A stretch of DNA of 64,000 nt from Clostridiales bacterium. GTDB taxonomy: Bacteria > Bacillota > Clostridia > Monoglobales > WRBX01. The notes beneath the pieces were generated by a model that was given only the letters and a program-made list of their open reading frames with translations, had not been told where the DNA came from and did no database searches. Of the stretch, positions 61,366 to 64,000 are shown one piece after another. Both the position numbers and the translations under genes were made by a program. Position 1 is the stretch's first letter, and every line of letters starts with the position of its first letter. The DNA is taken from contig JAISIR010000018.1 of NCBI GenBank assembly GCA_031261985.1, forward strand, positions 1 through 64,000, written 5' to 3'.

Positions 61366-61401
61366 AAAAAAGGAGCAGGAAGAATTTCCCGCTCCTTTTT
61401 T
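61366..61401. terminator. Bidirectional terminator
   Basis: AAAAAAGGAGC..GGAA-GAA-TTCC..GCTCCTTTTTT between the toxin gene and the convergent SLH gene. Confidence 0.88.
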
Positions 61402-61446
61402 ATAATATCCAAGTTTATTAACTCATGTAGTTAATTACTGAAGCTG

Positions 61447-63420
61447 TTATCTATCAAGATTAGCAGTTGCCCAAACACCATCTGTGCAAGTCCATTCTTC
61501 AAAGTCCAATATCGTTACCGTGCAGTTCTCAGCACTAAAGAATCCTGGTCCATCAAGTGCTAGAGCTGTGGTGTAATCTCCTCCAGTTATACCAAGTAAA
61601 GCTGCAAAAGCTTCAAAATCTTCTACATTAGCAAATGTTAGCGCTCCATCTAGTCCAATTTTAGTCCCTGTTGCTAGAGATAATTGGTTAGCAGCATAAT
61701 CTAGTGTCATCGAGATATTGCCACTTGTTAAATCTGCTTTCGGTGCAGCACCACCAAGAATTTCTGTAGAAGTATTGACTCTAAAGATAGCACTCGGGCT
61801 TAAATTAACAGTGACATCGTCTAGGGTAGCGTCTGTATCTACCACAAGTGCGCTATCGGCAGCAGAAAGATTAATTTCGCCCGCACCGCTGGTTGTTATA
61901 TCGCCAGTGATTGTTAATCCTGTATATGCAGGTACATTTATTGGTTTGGTAATTACTAAAGTACTAAATGCAGGGGCAGCAGGAGAAGGAGGTAAATCGA
62001 TTTCTGTAACGGCAGGGTCTGCAAGTGCAGCTGCAAGCTCATCGTTAAACTGATCTCCTTCTGATATAGTTGCAACATCCATTTTCTTCCAAACTAAGTC
62101 ACCAGTGGCTCCAACTTCTTTTTCTGTATATAAGTATTTGCCAGTTTCGCTAGCGTTTACAGTGCTTGCGCCGTCCCAAATTGAGAATCCCGTAGGAACA
62201 TTGGTAAACTCTATCGTTGCGCCTTCAGCAGGTAGCATGTTGCCAGTTCCTCTAAATTCAAGGCTACCTGTTACTAAATTACCTTGAAGGTTAAGTGTTG
62301 CATCGCGTACTTGTAAATGGGCAACTGATACCGTAACACCTGCACCGATAACTAAGTTATTGCCATCGTTAACCGCTATACCTTTTGTTGGGTATGTTAG
62401 GTCTTCATCTGCAGTTATAGGTTCCAATAACGCAACACCATTTGAGTAGCTTTTTGCCATTGCAGTTGCTAATTCTGCTTTATTTTTTACAGGAAGGTAG
62501 CAGCTACCGTTGTTGGTGATGAATGAATCGCCAGTTACGGTTACACCATAACCAAAATCAACCTCGCCAAAATTACCTATAGTTAGCGTTCCAGCTTCAG
62601 TTGCAGTTAAGTCTTTGTTTATCTCTACAATTTCGTAGTTATCTTCATCTGTGCCATTAATTGTAATTGGCGCACCTATGATAACTTCAGTGACGATGTC
62701 GTTAGTTTGTGCGGCAATTAATTCTTCTAGATTATAAACAGTTAAAGCTTCAGGCGAATTATTTTGGCCGTTATTGCCAGCGTTTGTACCGCCTGGGTAA
62801 TAAATAATCACGTTTTTACCAGAGTTCTCGTGAGTTCTGTTATAGCTAACTTGAGAGAACTCGCCAAAAGTGATGCTATCGTTAGGGTTAAAGTTGCCGT
62901 TCTCGTCGCCTTTTACAAAGCTATTCTCTGCCATTGCAATAATTAAGCCTTTCGCCCAATCAGGAAGAGTGTCTTCGTCATTTAACAGCCCTGTTTTAGT
63001 GCTTGGTGCAATGCCATACGCACGCGCCATAACAACAACGCTTTCTACGCGAGAGATTGTTCCGTCGGGGTTGAAGGTTCCGTCGCCATTACCTTCGATT
63101 AAACCGCCCATAAGCCCTGCCATTATATAATTGTAGTACCAGGTGCCTTTATAGACGTCAGCAAAAGGATTATCGCCTAAAATTGTAGGTGTAAGCCCGC
63201 GCATTCTGCACATCATGGTAATAAATTCTGCTCTAGACATGGTGCCTTCTGGGTTAACGTTGCCGTTCTCGTCGCCAACTATCCACCCACGAGTTATTGC
63301 GTATTGAATCGGAGTGTTCGCCCAAGAGTTAGGGTCGGTTATTTGAGTCGCTTGCACTTGAGCCGGAATTAAACCGATTATTAGCGCAAACAATGTAACC
63401 AATGCTGAGATTTTTTTCAT
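61447..63420 (-). CDS. Large SLH-domain surface protein
   Basis: This 657-residue secreted protein has a signal peptide (about 1-24, cut after VQA), three N-terminal S-layer homology repeats (about 28-200: for example GNVNPEGTMSRAEFITMMCR, GTFNPDGTISRVESVVVMAR, GNFNPNDSITFGEFSQVSY), a Gly/Asn linker and a long region (about 240-650) of Thr/Gly/Asn-rich beta-strand repeats of the type found in right-handed beta-solenoid or adhesin-like proteins (TITGDITTSGAGEINLSAADS). SLH repeats attach it to the wall polymer. A consensus promoter lies at 63472-63500 and AGGAGAG precedes the start. Confidence 0.88.
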   Translation of the reverse strand: MKKISALVTLFALIIGLIPAQVQATQITDPNSWANTPIQYAITRGWIVGDENGNVNPEGTMSRAEFITMMCRMRGLTPTILGDNPFADVYKGTWYYNYIMAGLMGGLIEGNGDGTFNPDGTISRVESVVVMARAYGIAPSTKTGLLNDEDTLPDWAKGLIIAMAENSFVKGDENGNFNPNDSITFGEFSQVSYNRTHENSGKNVIIYYPGGTNAGNNGQNNSPEALTVYNLEELIAAQTNDIVTEVIIGAPITINGTDEDNYEIVEINKDLTATEAGTLTIGNFGEVDFGYGVTVTGDSFITNNGSCYLPVKNKAELATAMAKSYSNGVALLEPITADEDLTYPTKGIAVNDGNNLVIGAGVTVSVAHLQVRDATLNLQGNLVTGSLEFRGTGNMLPAEGATIEFTNVPTGFSIWDGASTVNASETGKYLYTEKEVGATGDLVWKKMDVATISEGDQFNDELAAALADPAVTEIDLPPSPAAPAFSTLVITKPINVPAYTGLTITGDITTSGAGEINLSAADSALVVDTDATLDDVTVNLSPSAIFRVNTSTEILGGAAPKADLTSGNISMTLDYAANQLSLATGTKIGLDGALTFANVEDFEAFAALLGITGGDYTTALALDGPGFFSAENCTVTILDFEEWTCTDGVWATANLDR

Positions 63421-63471
63421 TGTTGTACTCTCCTAAAAAATATATTTGTAAATGTTAATTTACTTATGGTA

Positions 63472-63500
63472 AGTATATACTAATGGATTGAAATTGTCAA
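63472..63500 (-). promoter_or_regulatory. Promoter of the large SLH gene
   Basis: Minus-strand TTGACA (63500-63495), 17-nt spacer, TATACT (63477-63472). Confidence 0.82.
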
Positions 63501-63550
63501 TAGCTTTTTTAAAATTATGTATAGTTTGTTGGTAATTTTTGCAAATAATG

Positions 63551-63649
63551 TAATATTATATAAATAATACGCTTCGGCGAAATGAATCCGCCTGCGCTTC
63601 TAAAGTTATTTGGCTGTTTTTGGCGACAAGCTGCCAAAAACTTTTTTAT
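63551..63649 (+). repeat. Dispersed two-hairpin repeat, copy 4
   Basis: Starts ATATTATATAAATAATACGC. Hairpin 1 is GGCG, 9-nt loop, CGCC; the core GCTTCTAAAGTTATT follows; hairpin 2 is GTTTTTGGC-GACAAGCT-GCCAAAAAC (63616-63641). It lies between the SLH promoter and the small-RNA promoter. Confidence 0.88.
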
Positions 63650-63671
63650 ATTATAATTTTTGCTAAAGCTA

Positions 63672-63700
63672 TTGACAAATCTATTTAAATTTGGTATAAT
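63672..63700 (+). promoter_or_regulatory. Promoter of the antisense small RNA
   Basis: TTGACA (63672-63677), 17-nt spacer, TATAAT (63695-63700). Both hexamers are consensus and no protein gene follows on this strand. Confidence 0.88.
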
Positions 63701-63706
63701 ATAAGT

Positions 63707-63799
63707 AGAGATAAAAAAGAGCAAGGCTCGAACGGTTATGCTCAAAAAACTTGGTTAATTAAAATAACCGCATCCTTTGTGCAGGGCGGTTATTTTTTT
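63707..63799 (+). ncRNA. Probable antisense antitoxin RNA
   Basis: From the consensus promoter a transcript of about 93 nt would run to the terminator at 63763-63799. It contains GAGCAAGGCTC/TGCTC pairings near its 5' end, a GGTTA/TAACC hairpin and the terminator stem. Its 3' 35-40 nt are antisense to the stop codon and 3' end of the toxin gene on the other strand. It has no ribosome site or open frame. The arrangement is that of type I toxin-antitoxin RNAs. Confidence 0.72.
63763..63799. terminator. Shared terminator of antisense RNA and toxin mRNA
   Basis: AATAACCGC (63763-63771) and GCGGTTATT (63786-63794) form a 9-bp stem with TTTTTTT on the plus strand; the minus strand reads GCGGTTATTTTAATT. 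The toxin stop codon lies inside the stem (63790-63792). Confidence 0.88.
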
Positions 63800-63906
63800 G
63801 TATGGGGGCGTTTCCTTTTAGCTAATTTATACAATACAATTGATAAACATGCAATCGAAAACATTGTTAATGTAGCAAATGCCACAATAGCAACTATTAT
63901 TTCCAT
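63790..63906 (-). CDS. Small hydrophobic type I toxin-like peptide (38 aa)
   Basis: The peptide begins MEIIVAIVAFATLTMF, has one membrane helix (residues 3-26) and a basic tail (KLAKRKRPHTKK). This is the composition of Fst/TxpA/holin-like type I toxins that insert in the membrane. A very strong ribosome site AAAGGGGGTGAG lies upstream of ATG 63906. The mRNA leader (63982-63907) is structured and a TATAAT box lies at 63994-63989. A convergent small RNA overlaps the 3' end. I infer toxin function from architecture, not from a recognised family member. Confidence 0.75.
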   Translation of the reverse strand: MEIIVAIVAFATLTMFSIACLSIVLYKLAKRKRPHTKK

Positions 63907-63942
63907 ACGTTTTCTCACCCCCTTTTGTTAAAAATGAGGCGA

Positions 63943-63981
63943 GCATAACCGCCAGACTTCCGTCTGTTGAGCCTTACTCTT
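63943..63981 (-). repeat. Toxin-mRNA leader repeat, inverted counterpart of 63718-63744
   Basis: The minus strand reads AAGAGTAAGGCTC, a CAGAC-GGAA-GTCTG hairpin, then GGCGGTTATGCTC. The small-RNA leader at 63718-63744 reads AAGAGCAAGGCTC and CGGTTATGCTC without the extra hairpin. The module is thus bounded by inverted repeats and both RNAs start with related sequence. Confidence 0.78.
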
Positions 63982-63988
63982 GATTTGC

Positions 63989-63994
63989 ATTATA
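63989..63994 (-). promoter_or_regulatory. -10 box of the toxin promoter (-35 outside window)
   Basis: Minus-strand TATAAT; a start near 63982 would give a leader of about 75 nt. The -35 box would lie beyond base 64000. Confidence 0.6.
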
Positions 63995-64000
63995 TCATGT

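Noticed and set aside
63515..63745. Minus-strand 76-codon open frame
   Set aside because: It overlaps a copy of the dispersed repeat and the small-RNA promoter and has no ribosome site.

Overview
The window looks like the chromosome of a low-GC, Gram-positive, endospore-forming Bacillota, most likely class Clostridia. Evidence is the SLH surface proteins, spore genes (dpaA/dpaB dipicolinate synthase, cwlD, ytaF), Ric/PSP1 protein, AGGAGG-type ribosome sites and many TTGACA-17-TATAAT promoters. I cannot place it to genus. Bases 1-13 are the 3' end of a standard Illumina adapter, so the window begins at an unclean contig edge that truncates mgtA.

Layout. 1-10951 is one long minus-strand run: yqeG, aroE, an endonuclease-IV-like protein, an unusual AroQ/Xaa-Pro-peptidase fusion, a heterodimeric ABC exporter, a glycosyltransferase, an ECF-type S protein and truncated mgtA. 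10952-12222 holds a mosaic hairpin element, rpsU, tRNA-Leu(CAA) followed by an array of small hairpins, and rpmE. 12401-20582 is plus strand: trkH, nifS, rseP, ispG, ilvE and two unknown proteins. 20743-29972 holds ddl, a tiny FeoB-like GTPase, a nucleoside/SAM salvage operon with miaB and comEA, a catalytically dead PBP5-like protein and cwlD. 30050-37267 holds a cohesin-SLH protein, lysC, hom, two orphan type IV pilus genes and ytaF. 37411-41561 is the conserved rpmH-rnpA-yidD-yidC-jag-mnmE block, here without dnaA upstream or mnmG downstream. 41607-58934 holds an orphan zinc-binding lipoprotein, an orphan type IIA topoisomerase B subunit, thrS (no TGS domain), mreB, metK, ackA-pta, hpf, a GT2-PMT protein O-mannosylation pair, a stress protein and ricT-holB. 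59072-64000 holds dpaAB, a RelBE-type toxin-antitoxin pair, a large SLH protein and, at the very end, a compact type I toxin-antitoxin-like module.

The most interesting items are non-coding. (1) A 38-aa hydrophobic/basic peptide gene faces a convergent small RNA gene; they share a bidirectional terminator and related 5' leaders (63672-64000). (2) A dispersed ~95-bp two-hairpin repeat (three full copies, one partial) whose stems show compensatory base changes. (3) A mosaic palindromic element in a long and a short form. (4) A compound palindrome directly after tRNA-Leu. Protein-level oddities are the AroQ-peptidase fusion and the DacF-like pseudoenzyme.

Metabolically the genes fit an anaerobic fermenter: acetate kinase/phosphotransacetylase, MEP isoprenoid synthesis (ispG), shikimate steps (aroE, aroQ), aspartate-family synthesis (lysC, hom), and a SAM cycle spanning metK and mtaD/punA.
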